DNA of 64,000 bases, taken from contig NZ_JACHCC010000014.1 in the NCBI RefSeq assembly GCF_014207135.1, positions 124,001 through 188,000 of the forward strand, given 5' to 3'. A program made the position numbers and the translations under genes. A model generated the notes under the pieces. The model saw only the letters and a program-made list of their open reading frames with translations. It searched no databases and had not been told where the DNA came from. The stretch is from Pedobacter cryoconitis. GTDB lineage: Bacteria > Bacteroidota > Bacteroidia > Sphingobacteriales > Sphingobacteriaceae. Shown piece after piece: positions 46,116-54,831 of the stretch (position 1 is its first letter; the number at the start of each line of letters is the position of its first letter).

Positions 46116-46895
46116 TTAATTGAAAATCTCCTGCTCCTGCGTATAATAAGTTTTCCTGGCACCAGTTTTATCAATCAGAATAGGTACACCAGAAGGGCTA
46201 TGTGTTTTCTTGGTTGTATGAATCCGTAGAAAATCCCGTAATTCACCACTGATAATTGTCGGATCAGCTTTTGAAATCTGTTTTACAGCATTCTCCAGTA
46301 CATGCCTGACTGCTTTAGCCAGGTCTCTGAGTTTAGCTTCGGGGATTTTATTGGCGGCAGAGAAAGGAGATATTCCAGCCTCCCATAAAATTTCATCAGC
46401 ATAGGCATTCCCTATTCCCCGGATAATATGCTGATCTAATAAAACATTTTTAACTGTAGCCTTCCGCGAAGCAAATATACGTTTAAAGAATTCCTGGTTG
46501 ATTGCTTCGGATAAGGCATCTGGCGTATGGTCTGCTTCAGGATTTAGTGTTGCCCTGGCCATTCCCTGAAAATCAGTTAAAGAAAAATGAGTACCATCTT
46601 TAAAAACCAATTCGACAATGGTGTGCTTACGGCTGTCCCCGTCGGTAAATAAATGCAGTTCACCTTTCAGCATCAGGTGTAAACCCAGTACTGCTCCATT
46701 TTCAAATCCGAAATACAATTCTTTTCCGGTGCGGGATACACTGGTCAGTTTTTGAGATTCAAGGGTTTCTTTTAATTCAGTGACCGGAACGTTTAATTTT
46801 TTGCTGTTTCTAACGGTGATTTCTTTGAGTTGCCTGCCGCTGAGTCTGCGGTGAAGATTGCGGCTGAAAATTTCTAGATCAGGTAATTCAGGCAT
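46116..46895 (-). CDS. Fpg/Nei-family DNA glycosylase with a zincless finger
   Basis: A 259-residue protein with the MPELPDLE start: Pro2 is the catalytic amine and Glu3 is kept, while the usual Glu6 is Asp6. The beta-sandwich Lys is in RTGKELYF and the H2TH region includes the IIRGIGNAYADEILW motif. At the C-terminus the four zinc cysteines are replaced: by eye His, Ser, Thr and Gln in THSPSG and TYYTQEQE, with the DNA-binding Arg kept (GARKT). NEIL1 and plant Fpg show such zincless fingers. It should excise oxidised bases, but specificity is unknown. It stands alone. Confidence 0.85.
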   Translation of the reverse strand: MPELPDLEIFSRNLHRRLSGRQLKEITVRNSKKLNVPVTELKETLESQKLTSVSRTGKELYFGFENGAVLGLHLMLKGELHLFTDGDSRKHTIVELVFKDGTHFSLTDFQGMARATLNPEADHTPDALSEAINQEFFKRIFASRKATVKNVLLDQHIIRGIGNAYADEILWEAGISPFSAANKIPEAKLRDLAKAVRHVLENAVKQISKADPTIISGELRDFLRIHTTKKTHSPSGVPILIDKTGARKTYYTQEQEIFN

Positions 46896-47068
46896 ATAGG
46901 ATTATTTAGTTCTACATCGGTTAAATCAACGTTAAATTACAGTTAAATTATGAATTCAGCTAATAATATGATCCAATTTGACACATAATACGTAAATACC
47001 AGAAAGCTATTATTTACCAGATCATCAAATGCTCTCAAAATCATTTTTTGATTCTTATTTTTTTGCGG

Positions 47069-47413
47069 ATGAAAAAAGTGATTGTACAGGATACCAACTG
47101 TGACTTACTCGAGACATTAACCTTTCTGCTGGAAGAAGCCAGCTTTGAAGTACTTCCGGTACTTCATTACAAAGATGTTGTTTCACTGATCAACGTATTT
47201 AATCCGCATTTGATTTTACTTGATTTCAGACTTTCCGGAGAAGAATCTGTGTCAGTTTGTACCGCCATCAAGCAAGGTTTCCCCTCCCTTCCCGTAGTTG
47301 CCCTCAGTTGTAATCATGATATCCAGACTGAGTATGCAAGGGCCGGTTTTGATGATTATATTTTCAAACCCTTTGATATCGATCATCTGTTCACCGTGCT
47401 GGGAAAATATTAA
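47069..47413 (+). CDS. Single-domain response regulator (receiver)
   Basis: A 114-residue receiver. The ATG at 47069 (MKKVIVQDTN) is preferred over an upstream TTG at 47048. Phosphoacceptor Asp52 is in LILLDFRLSGEE, Ser80 in VALSCN and Lys100 in IFKPFD. The acidic pocket has only one clear Asp (Asp8, in VQDTNCD), so Mg binding and phosphorylation could be weak. No kinase or output domain is encoded nearby. The Dcp gene follows after 40 bases; a functional link is not evident. Confidence 0.85.
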   Translation: MKKVIVQDTNCDLLETLTFLLEEASFEVLPVLHYKDVVSLINVFNPHLILLDFRLSGEESVSVCTAIKQGFPSLPVVALSCNHDIQTEYARAGFDDYIFKPFDIDHLFTVLGKY

Positions 47414-47453
47414 TTAAGTTTTATGTAATTTCGGATAAACCATTTATATAAAA

Positions 47454-49592
47454 ATGAACAAAATATTTATCATGCCTTTGATGGCTATTATTGCAGTGAC
47501 ATCCTCCTGCAATAACAACAACAAAGCTGGCCAGCAAAAATCCGCTTCAACTTCCGGGCCGTTTGCAGAACCCAGCAAACTGGCCTACCAGACTCCTGCA
47601 TTTGATCAGATCAAAGACGATGATTTTCAACCCGCCTTTGAAGAAGGGATGAAAATTCAGCTGGAAGAGATGCAGAAAATTGCGGATAATCCGGATGCAC
47701 CAACCTTTGAAAACACATTGGTCGCAATGGAGAAAAGTGGTCAGCTTTTAGCCCGCGTGAACAATGTATTCAGTGCACTGACCGGAGCTAATACGAATCC
47801 GAAACTACAAAAGATACAGGAAGACATTGCTCCGAAACAAGCAGCACATCAGGATGCAATCTATCTGAACTCTAAACTGTTCAAACGTATTCAGACTGTA
47901 TATGCCAGTCTCAGCAAACTTAAACTCGACCAGGAAGATAAACGCCTGGTTGAATTCTACGAGCAGCAATTTGAACTGGCAGGTGCTAAACTATCTGATG
48001 CAGACAAAACCCAGCTTAAAAAACTGAATGAAGAGGATGCTTCTCTGAGTGCTAAGTTTACGAACCAGTTACTGGCAGCCAATAAAGCAGGGGGACTGGT
48101 TATTGCAGACAAGGCTGAACTGGCAGGTCTTTCGCAGGGAGAACTGGACGCCGCTGCCCAGGGTGCAAAAGCCAATAAATTGAATGGCAAATGGTTAATC
48201 CCTCTACAAAATACAACTCAGCAGCCCTCTTTACAATCGCTGACTAACCGGGCCACCAGAGAGAAATTATTTAATGCTTCCTGGAACCGCACCGAAAAAA
48301 ATGACGCAAATGATACCCGCAGCACGATTCTGCGTCTCGCAAAAATCCGTGCAGATAAAGCGAAACTGATGGGTTTCCCTGATTATGCCACCTGGAAACT
48401 TCAGGACCAGATGGCCAAAACACCTGCCGCTGTAGAAGCTTTCTTCGCCCAGTTGGTTCCTGCTGCAACGGCCAAAGCCAGAGTCGAAGCCGCCGACATC
48501 CAGGCTCAGGCAGATCTGGAAAAAGGTGGTTTTAAAATACAGCCCTGGGACTGGGATTACTACGCTGAAAAAGTAAGGAAACAGAAGTTCGACCTGGATG
48601 AGAATCAGGTTAAGCCTTATTTCGAATTGAACAAAGTGCTGGAAAACGGCGTTTTTTATGCGGCGACACAGCTTTACGGCATCACTTTTAAAGAACGTCA
48701 TGATCTGCCTGTCTACCAGAAAGATGTAAGGGTGTTCGAGGTTTTTGATAAAGATAAATCCACCATTGGTTTATTTTATTGTGACTACTTTAAACGGGAT
48801 AACAAATCGGGCGGAGCCTGGATGTCTAACCTGGTCAATCAGTCCAAACTAATGGGTACCAAACCTGTGATTTACAATGTATGTAATTTCACCAAACCTG
48901 CTGCCGGTCAACCTGCTTTAATCAGTTTCAGTGATGTGACAACCATGTTCCACGAATTTGGCCATGGATTACACGGGCTGTTTGCCAATCAGAAATACCC
49001 TATCCTTTCGGGCTCCAATGTAGCCCGTGATTTTGTAGAGTTCCCTTCGCAGTTTAATGAACACTGGGCAATGGATCCTTCCGTATTCAAAAATTACGCG
49101 GTGCATTACAAAACCGGTCAGCCGATGCCACAGGTTTTGGTAGATAAAATTAAAAAAGCAGCGACATTCAACCAGGGATATAACCTGACCGAAATTCTGT
49201 CAGCTGCATCACTTGATATGGCATGGCACAAGCTTTCGCCAGACAATACACCCAAAAACACGGATAAATTTGAGCAGGAATCACTGCATAAACTCAAACT
49301 GGACCTCTCTGAAGTCCCTTCCCGTTACCGGACAAGTTATTTTTCTCATATATGGGGAGGCGGATATGCAGCTGGTTATTATGCATACTTATGGACAGAG
49401 ATGCTGGATGATGACGCTTATTCCTGGTTTGAGGAAAATGGTGGTTTGAACAGGGCAAATGGTCAGCGTTTCCGCGATATGATCTTGTCCAAAGGCAATA
49501 CAGAAGATTATGGGAAGATGTTCCGCGATTTCAGAGGTCATGATCCTAAAATCGGACCGATGGAGAAAAACCGCGGTTTGCTAGTTAAATAG
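47454..49592 (+). CDS. dcp: M3-family peptidyl-dipeptidase (Dcp-like), lipoprotein
   Basis: A 712-residue zinc peptidase with a lipoprotein-type signal (VTSSC, Cys19) and the M3A motif MFHEFGHGLHGLF with the third ligand Glu in RDFVEFPSQFNEHW. Long helices precede the catalytic core, as in Dcp. The enzyme removes C-terminal dipeptides from peptides. In E. coli Dcp is cytoplasmic, whereas this one should be anchored in the envelope. It ends at a long hairpin terminator shared with the convergent cysN. Confidence 0.9.
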   Translation: MNKIFIMPLMAIIAVTSSCNNNNKAGQQKSASTSGPFAEPSKLAYQTPAFDQIKDDDFQPAFEEGMKIQLEEMQKIADNPDAPTFENTLVAMEKSGQLLARVNNVFSALTGANTNPKLQKIQEDIAPKQAAHQDAIYLNSKLFKRIQTVYASLSKLKLDQEDKRLVEFYEQQFELAGAKLSDADKTQLKKLNEEDASLSAKFTNQLLAANKAGGLVIADKAELAGLSQGELDAAAQGAKANKLNGKWLIPLQNTTQQPSLQSLTNRATREKLFNASWNRTEKNDANDTRSTILRLAKIRADKAKLMGFPDYATWKLQDQMAKTPAAVEAFFAQLVPAATAKARVEAADIQAQADLEKGGFKIQPWDWDYYAEKVRKQKFDLDENQVKPYFELNKVLENGVFYAATQLYGITFKERHDLPVYQKDVRVFEVFDKDKSTIGLFYCDYFKRDNKSGGAWMSNLVNQSKLMGTKPVIYNVCNFTKPAAGQPALISFSDVTTMFHEFGHGLHGLFANQKYPILSGSNVARDFVEFPSQFNEHWAMDPSVFKNYAVHYKTGQPMPQVLVDKIKKAATFNQGYNLTEILSAASLDMAWHKLSPDNTPKNTDKFEQESLHKLKLDLSEVPSRYRTSYFSHIWGGGYAAGYYAYLWTEMLDDDAYSWFEENGGLNRANGQRFRDMILSKGNTEDYGKMFRDFRGHDPKIGPMEKNRGLLVK

Positions 49593-49596
49593 GACC

Positions 49597-49678
49597 TTTT
49601 AAAAACAGTAATGCCCTTTTCTGCCAATATTCCATAAAAATGGAAAGCCGGCAGAAAAGGGCATTACTGTTTTTAAAA
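49597..49678. terminator. Bidirectional terminator, 29-bp perfect stem
   Basis: Two exact 29-base arms (49597-49625 and 49650-49678), the left starting TTTTAAAAACAGTAATGCCC, flank a loop with its own TTCCA/TGGAA stem. It separates the convergent dcp and cysN genes and would end transcription from both. Confidence 0.8.
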
Positions 49679-49687
49679 AGAAAAGAC

Positions 49688-50938
49688 TTATTCCACGATT
49701 GCTCTGAACATCAGTGCACCCACAGTCAGGTTGGTACGTCCGTCAATTAATATTGCAGATCCGTTAGCCTTATTTTCTGTATACAGATCAAAAGCCAGTT
49801 CATCTGCTGTTTTAATCACCACACGACCTATATCGTTTAATTTAAACTCATGTGTATCCTCTTTTTCCAGCGTATTGATATTTACCTTATGCAGGATCTC
49901 TCTGATTTTACACTTAGTGACCTTACTGTTGTGCTGTAAGAAATAAGTAATGGAATCATCCATTGGCTTGTTATCCATCCAGCACAAATCGGCCTCTATC
50001 AATTGGGACCGCTGTGGAAGGTGACTGGAATTTACCAGTACATCTCCCCTGCTGATATCGATATTATCTTTCAGATGTAAAGTCACAGACATACCCGCTG
50101 TCACTTCCTCAGGCGCCTGATCAAATACTTCAATTTTTTCAATCACAGAACTGCTTCCCGAAGGTAATACAGTTACCCTGTCATTCACTTTAAAAGCACC
50201 ACTCAGGACTCTGCCGGCATACCCTCTGTAATCATGCAAAGCATCTGTTTGCGGACGGATCACCCATTGTACAGGCATACGCGCAAAAGTGGATGTCTGG
50301 CTGCTGTTTACTTCCACTGTCTCCAGGAAATCCAGCAGGCTGTCCCCTTTATACCAGGGCATGTGCGCTGAAGGATGAACAATATTATCCCCTTTCAAAG
50401 CACTTACAGGGATAAAGGTAATATCCTGCAGATTCAGCTTGGCAGCCATTTTTTTATACTTTTCAGTGATCGTGTTAAACACTTCTTCACTGTAGCCTTC
50501 CATGTCCATTTTATTGACACAGATCACTACGTGGCTCACCCCCAGTAAAGATACCAGATAAGAATGCCTGATGGTTTGTTCTACCACCCCATTTCTTGCA
50601 TCTACCAGGATAATAGCCAGATTCGCCGTAGAAGCACCAGTAACCATGTTACGCGTGTACTGGATATGACCAGGTGTATCAGCTATAATAAATTTTCTTT
50701 TTGCTGTCTGAAAATACTTATAAGCCACATCAATGGTAATCCCCTGCTCTCTTTCTGCGCGTAATCCGTCAGTTAAAATAGCCAGGTCAATGGTACCGTC
50801 ATCATTTTTACGGTTTGACTGTTGTAAGGCCTCCAGCTGATCGGCAAGAATAGAGTTTGTATCATATAATAATCTGCCGATCAGGGTACTTTTCCCGTCA
50901 TCGACACTTCCTGCTGTAAAAAACTTAAGTATATTCAT
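49688..50938 (-). CDS. cysN: Sulfate adenylyltransferase subunit 1 (GTPase)
   Basis: A 416-residue EF-Tu-like GTPase: GSVDDGKSTL (G1), GITIDVAYKYF (G2), DTPGHIQYTRNM (G3) and NKMD (G4), then two beta-barrel domains. No APS-kinase extension is present, which agrees with the APS-reducing CysH encoded upstream. With CysD it makes APS from sulfate and ATP, driven by GTP hydrolysis. Last gene of the operon; its ATG overlaps the cysD stop (TAATG). Confidence 0.95.
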   Translation of the reverse strand: MNILKFFTAGSVDDGKSTLIGRLLYDTNSILADQLEALQQSNRKNDDGTIDLAILTDGLRAEREQGITIDVAYKYFQTAKRKFIIADTPGHIQYTRNMVTGASTANLAIILVDARNGVVEQTIRHSYLVSLLGVSHVVICVNKMDMEGYSEEVFNTITEKYKKMAAKLNLQDITFIPVSALKGDNIVHPSAHMPWYKGDSLLDFLETVEVNSSQTSTFARMPVQWVIRPQTDALHDYRGYAGRVLSGAFKVNDRVTVLPSGSSSVIEKIEVFDQAPEEVTAGMSVTLHLKDNIDISRGDVLVNSSHLPQRSQLIEADLCWMDNKPMDDSITYFLQHNSKVTKCKIREILHKVNINTLEKEDTHEFKLNDIGRVVIKTADELAFDLYTENKANGSAILIDGRTNLTVGALMFRAIVE

Positions 50939-51843
50939 TAAAAGTATCCTCCTTTTTTGCGGTCTTCCATCGCTGCTTCAGACACTTTATCGTCCAGGCG
51001 GGCACCACGTTCACTTATTTTTGATGCGCTGATTTCATCTATAATATCATCAATCAGATCAGCTTCTGATTCTACAGCTGCGGTACAACTCATATCTCCT
51101 ACCGTACGGAACCTGACCTTGCGGTGAGTCACTACGTCATCCTCATCCATATTCAGGAACGGAGAGGCAGCCATCAGCTGACCATTCCGGGTAATACAAT
51201 CTCTGTTGTGTGCAAAATAAATAGAGGGCAGATCCATGTTTTCTCTGCGGATATAGTTCCATACATCCAGCTCAGTCCAGTTACTGATTGGAAATACTCT
51301 TACATTTTCACCTTTGTGAATTCTGCCGTTGTAGATATTCCATAATTCAGGGCGCTGACGTTTAGGGTCCCAGGAACCAAATTCATCTCTTACAGAAAAA
51401 ATTCTTTCTTTAGCCCTTGCTTTTTCCTCATCCCTTCTGGCGCCACCGATACAGGCATCAAAGCCGTGTTTCGCGATGGTATCCAGTAAAGTGACTGTCT
51501 GTAAAGCATTCCTGCTTGCATTTTTACCTTTCTGCTCAATGACCTTACCATTGTCTATAGACTCCTGCACATAACCCACAATGAGTTTTTCGCCCAGACG
51601 TTCTACCAGCTGGTCGCGATAGGTAATCGTTTCTTCAAAGTTATGTCCGGTATCAATATGAACAAGCGGAAATGGAAATTTACCCGGACGGAAAGCCTTT
51701 TCAGCCAGTCTGACCAAAGTAATAGAATCTTTTCCCCCAGAGAACAGCAGTGCAGGTTTTTCAAACTGCCCCGCTACCTCACGCAGAATATGTATAGCCT
51801 CTGCTTCTAATTCGTCTAAATAATCTAAATTATATTTACTCAT
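50938..51843 (-). CDS. cysD: Sulfate adenylyltransferase subunit 2
   Basis: A 301-residue ATP-PPase-type protein. The ATG at 51843 (MSKYNLDYLDELEAEAI) gives the normal CysD length; longer frames run into cysH. The PP-motif ALLFSGGKDSITLVRL, the GGARRDEEKARAKERIFS block and the LDVWNYI motif are clear. It binds ATP and sulfate and forms APS with CysN. Ten bases separate it from cysH and it overlaps cysN by one base, so all three are translated together. Confidence 0.95.
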   Translation of the reverse strand: MSKYNLDYLDELEAEAIHILREVAGQFEKPALLFSGGKDSITLVRLAEKAFRPGKFPFPLVHIDTGHNFEETITYRDQLVERLGEKLIVGYVQESIDNGKVIEQKGKNASRNALQTVTLLDTIAKHGFDACIGGARRDEEKARAKERIFSVRDEFGSWDPKRQRPELWNIYNGRIHKGENVRVFPISNWTELDVWNYIRRENMDLPSIYFAHNRDCITRNGQLMAASPFLNMDEDDVVTHRKVRFRTVGDMSCTAAVESEADLIDDIIDEISASKISERGARLDDKVSEAAMEDRKKGGYF

Positions 51844-51853
51844 GTGTTTCTGG

Positions 51854-52558
51854 TTATTTTGTGGCATGCAAACCACATTCTTTCTTTGACTGATCTTCCC
51901 ACCACCATCTTCCGGCCCGGAAATCTTCTCCTTCCTGAACCGCTCTGGTACAGGGCGCACAACCGATGCTGGGAAATCCTCTGTCATGAAGCGTATTGTA
52001 TACGATATTGTTCTTTTTAATATATGCTTTAACTTCTTCCAGGCTCCAGTAGAAAATCGGATGAAATTTAATCAGCTGGTTTTCTTCATCCCACTCCAGG
52101 TTTGACATATCAGTCCGGTTTAAAGACTGCTCTGCCCGGATACCGGTTACCCAGCATTTATTTCCTTTCAAAGCTCTTTTTAAAGGAACTATCTTTCGAA
52201 TATAACAACATTCTTTCCGGTTTTCTACAGATTCATAGAAACTGTTTGGCCCTTTTGCAGAAATCAGCTCTTCGAGCGCAGCCGCATCAGGGTGATAAGC
52301 ATGAATAGGTTTCTGGTAATTTTCCAGTGTCCTGTTCCACACGTAATAGGTTTCAGGAAATAATCTTCCAGTTTCCAGCGTAAAAACCTTAACAGGCAGG
52401 TCATTGGCAAATATCAGATCAGTAATCACCTGATCTTCCCAGCCAAAACTTGTAGAAAAGGTAATTTGTCCGGGGAAAGCTTTGGCAAGAAAAGCCAGTG
52501 CCTCTATAGGGCCCAGGTCTTTGATCTGCTCTGCTATCTCTTCCAGGTATGCTTTCAT
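51854..52558 (-). CDS. cysH: Assimilatory APS reductase (phosphoadenylyl/adenylyl-sulfate reductase family)
   Basis: A 234-residue CysH-family enzyme. It carries Cys117-Cys118 (ECCYIRK) and Cys200-x2-Cys203 (GCAPC), the CC...CxxC pattern that binds a 4Fe-4S cluster and marks APS-specific reductases, plus the C-terminal catalytic KKECGLH (Cys228). It reduces APS to sulfite with thioredoxin. The lack of an APS kinase gene and of a CysC domain on CysN fits direct use of APS. It follows the siroheme/TauE fusion gene by two bases. Confidence 0.95.
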   Translation of the reverse strand: MKAYLEEIAEQIKDLGPIEALAFLAKAFPGQITFSTSFGWEDQVITDLIFANDLPVKVFTLETGRLFPETYYVWNRTLENYQKPIHAYHPDAAALEELISAKGPNSFYESVENRKECCYIRKIVPLKRALKGNKCWVTGIRAEQSLNRTDMSNLEWDEENQLIKFHPIFYWSLEEVKAYIKKNNIVYNTLHDRGFPSIGCAPCTRAVQEGEDFRAGRWWWEDQSKKECGLHATK

Positions 52559-52560
52559 TT

Positions 52561-54024
52561 CTATAATACTTTAATCATAAACATAACAATACTTCTTAAA
52601 CTCACCAGGATGACGATAAAACCGACAGCCACCATGATACTCTTCACAGAAATCCTGTTAGAAACCTTCGCGGCAATTGGTGATGCCAGGGCACTGCCGA
52701 TAACCAGCCCGGCTACAGCTTCCCAATGCGCCGATTTCAACATCGTGATAAAGGTCAGAGAGCTCATCAGTGCAATAAAAAACCTGGTTAGTTTAACTGT
52801 CCCCAACGAGAACCTGGCATTTCTGCCCCCGGCAATCAGGCTGGATAATACGATAGATCCCCATCCTCCGCCGCCTACAGCATCAATAAAACCGCCAAAA
52901 AGGCCAAGTAAAGAGATCTTCTTAATCTTACCTCCTGCTCTCTTTTTAGACACATTAAATGCTTTGGAAAGGATTACCCCTCCAAGGATTAAGGTATAGA
53001 AAGAAACCAGTGGTTTGGTATAGGCACTATAATGCTCGAGTGAAGACAAAAGATAGGCCCCGGTCACAGCTCCCAGGATACCTGGGATAATCAGCAATTT
53101 GAATAATTTCCAATTGACATTTCCCATCCGGTAATGCATCCATCCGGCGATTCCGTTACTCAAAACTTCTGACAGATGGACACCCATACTGGCCGAAGCA
53201 GGCGGAATCCCCATGGAAAGAGAAAAAGCTGTTGAGGTTACACCATAAGACATCCCGATAGCCCCGTCTATCATCGCAAAAATAAACCCTCCAATTAAAA
53301 ACCAGTAAAAGACAGGATTGATTGCCGAAACATAAGCCTGAAACTCAGGTTCGCGCTGCCAGAAAACGGCAATCAGGATACCAATTGATAAAACAATCGT
53401 CAGCCAGATCAGCCACCTGAATTTCGGGAATGGTGTTTTCTGTGCGGCAGGCTCAACCAGTACAGCACTCACCTCATTCAATTGCTTAACTTTCGAACTG
53501 AAATCTCCATTTAAAGTATTACGGAATTTACTCATTTGCTGTAGGGTAATATCCAGTTCTCCCGGTAAGTTATCATTAAACAATTCTTTTAATCTTTTAG
53601 CAATAGTAGGTGATTTGCCATTGGTAGAGATCGCTATTTTCAGATCCCCCTTTTTAACAATGGAACCCAGATAGAAATCACAATACTCGGGTTTGTCGGC
53701 CACATTAACCAATAATTTCAAAGCATGGGCATCATGGATAATCTGCTCATTCAAGACATTATTATTGGTCGCTGCAATAACCAGGTCAGCCTCCTGTAAA
53801 TCGGCCGCAGCATAAGTTTTATGCAACAGTTTTACCTGTGGCAAACGGCTGGCCAGTGCTGCAACATCTTCCGAAATCTCTTCAGCAATAACTGTAATTC
53901 CAGCCTGTTCGCTTTGCTGAAGAACTGCATTTAACTTTTCAAATCCTACAGGACCTGCTCCGATAATCACTGTCCGCAATTGGTTCAGTTTTAAAAATAC
54001 GGGAAATAGCTGATTACCTTCCAA
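52561..54024 (-). CDS. Fusion of siroheme synthase (Met8-like) domain and TauE/SafE permease
   Basis: A 487-residue two-part protein. Residues about 1-190 match precorrin-2 dehydrogenase/ferrochelatase: VIIGAGPVGFEKLNAVL (NAD site), DKPEYCDFYLGSIVKKG and IAISTNGKSPTIAKRL. Residues about 205-487 form a TauE/SafE (TSUP) membrane permease with about eight helices and the GIAGWMH, GALTG and VGGGGWG-type motifs. The first half would make siroheme for the sulfite reductase; the second likely moves sulfate, sulfite or a related anion. No in-frame ATG is available near the start, so the TTG at 54024 is the probable initiator, after an upstream stop. It lies 12 bases after the SUMT gene. Confidence 0.88.
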   Translation of the reverse strand: MEGNQLFPVFLKLNQLRTVIIGAGPVGFEKLNAVLQQSEQAGITVIAEEISEDVAALASRLPQVKLLHKTYAAADLQEADLVIAATNNNVLNEQIIHDAHALKLLVNVADKPEYCDFYLGSIVKKGDLKIAISTNGKSPTIAKRLKELFNDNLPGELDITLQQMSKFRNTLNGDFSSKVKQLNEVSAVLVEPAAQKTPFPKFRWLIWLTIVLSIGILIAVFWQREPEFQAYVSAINPVFYWFLIGGFIFAMIDGAIGMSYGVTSTAFSLSMGIPPASASMGVHLSEVLSNGIAGWMHYRMGNVNWKLFKLLIIPGILGAVTGAYLLSSLEHYSAYTKPLVSFYTLILGGVILSKAFNVSKKRAGGKIKKISLLGLFGGFIDAVGGGGWGSIVLSSLIAGGRNARFSLGTVKLTRFFIALMSSLTFITMLKSAHWEAVAGLVIGSALASPIAAKVSNRISVKSIMVAVGFIVILVSLRSIVMFMIKVL

Positions 54025-54036
54025 TGCTTCTTCTGA

Positions 54037-54831
54037 TTATAATTCTTCCTTAATTGCTGCAAAAAAATCTTTGATTGGCTGGAACTGGGGATGCAGGGAA
54101 ACTACTTCGCCAAAGACCAGAATGGCAGGAGCACCTATCCCTTTTTCCAAAACCACTTCTTCAATGGTATCTACTATTCCTATAGCCAGTTTCTCTCCTT
54201 CAGTAGAACCACTTTGTATCACCGCAACCGGGAGTTTATGTTTCCCTTCCTGTTTATACAATTTAACAATTTCCTTCAGTTTGTTCAATCCCATTAATAC
54301 CACAACTGTAGCCTTTGTCCGTACAGCTTCATACAAATCATTAGAAATCGCACCAGAAGCTGTAGATCCGGTAACTACCCAGAAGCTTTCGCTTAATCCG
54401 CGGTGCGTAACCGGGATTTGCTGCAAGCCTGGTACAGAAATAGAACTGGAAAGACCAGGAATCATTTGCGCCGGGATATTATATCCTGCAGCAAAATTGA
54501 GTTCTTCATATCCTCTGCCAAATACAAATGGATCTCCGCCTTTTAAACGGACAACATGCCCGTAATTCAGTGCATAATCAACCATCAGTTTATTGATCGC
54601 ATCCTGTGAATAAGAATGTTCACCAGAACGTTTTCCGACATAAACTTTGATCACACCGGCCGAAGCATAATTCAGTATTCTTTCATCAACCAGTGCATCG
54701 TATAAAATAACATCAGCATCTTTCAATGCATTTGCACCTTTCATGGTAATCAGTTCTGGATCTCCCGGACCAGCACCCACGAGTGTTATCCTGGGTTCTC
54801 TTCTATTTTTTGTTCCTGAATTATTTTTCAT
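54037..54831 (-). CDS. cobA: Uroporphyrinogen-III C-methyltransferase (SUMT)
   Basis: A 264-residue SAM-dependent methylase with VGAGPGDPELITMKG near the N-terminus, the DALVDERIL and VRLKGGDPFVFGRG motifs and GLSSSISVPGLQQIPVTHRGLS. It makes precorrin-2 from uroporphyrinogen III, the substrate for the dehydrogenase domain encoded next, and thus siroheme for the sulfite reductase encoded upstream. Its start overlaps the sir stop by 11 bases. Confidence 0.95.
   Translation of the reverse strand: MKNNSGTKNRREPRITLVGAGPGDPELITMKGANALKDADVILYDALVDERILNYASAGVIKVYVGKRSGEHSYSQDAINKLMVDYALNYGHVVRLKGGDPFVFGRGYEELNFAAGYNIPAQMIPGLSSSISVPGLQQIPVTHRGLSESFWVVTGSTASGAISNDLYEAVRTKATVVVLMGLNKLKEIVKLYKQEGKHKLPVAVIQSGSTEGEKLAIGIVDTIEEVVLEKGIGAPAILVFGEVVSLHPQFQPIKDFFAAIKEEL

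Noticed and set aside
47454-49592. Operon of the second receiver with the Dcp peptidase
   Set aside because: Forty bases of spacing and no functional link; the shared strand alone does not support it.
51844-51987. A longer N-terminus for CysD
   Set aside because: It would overlap cysH heavily and add 48 residues unlike any CysD; the ATG at 51843 gives the usual length.
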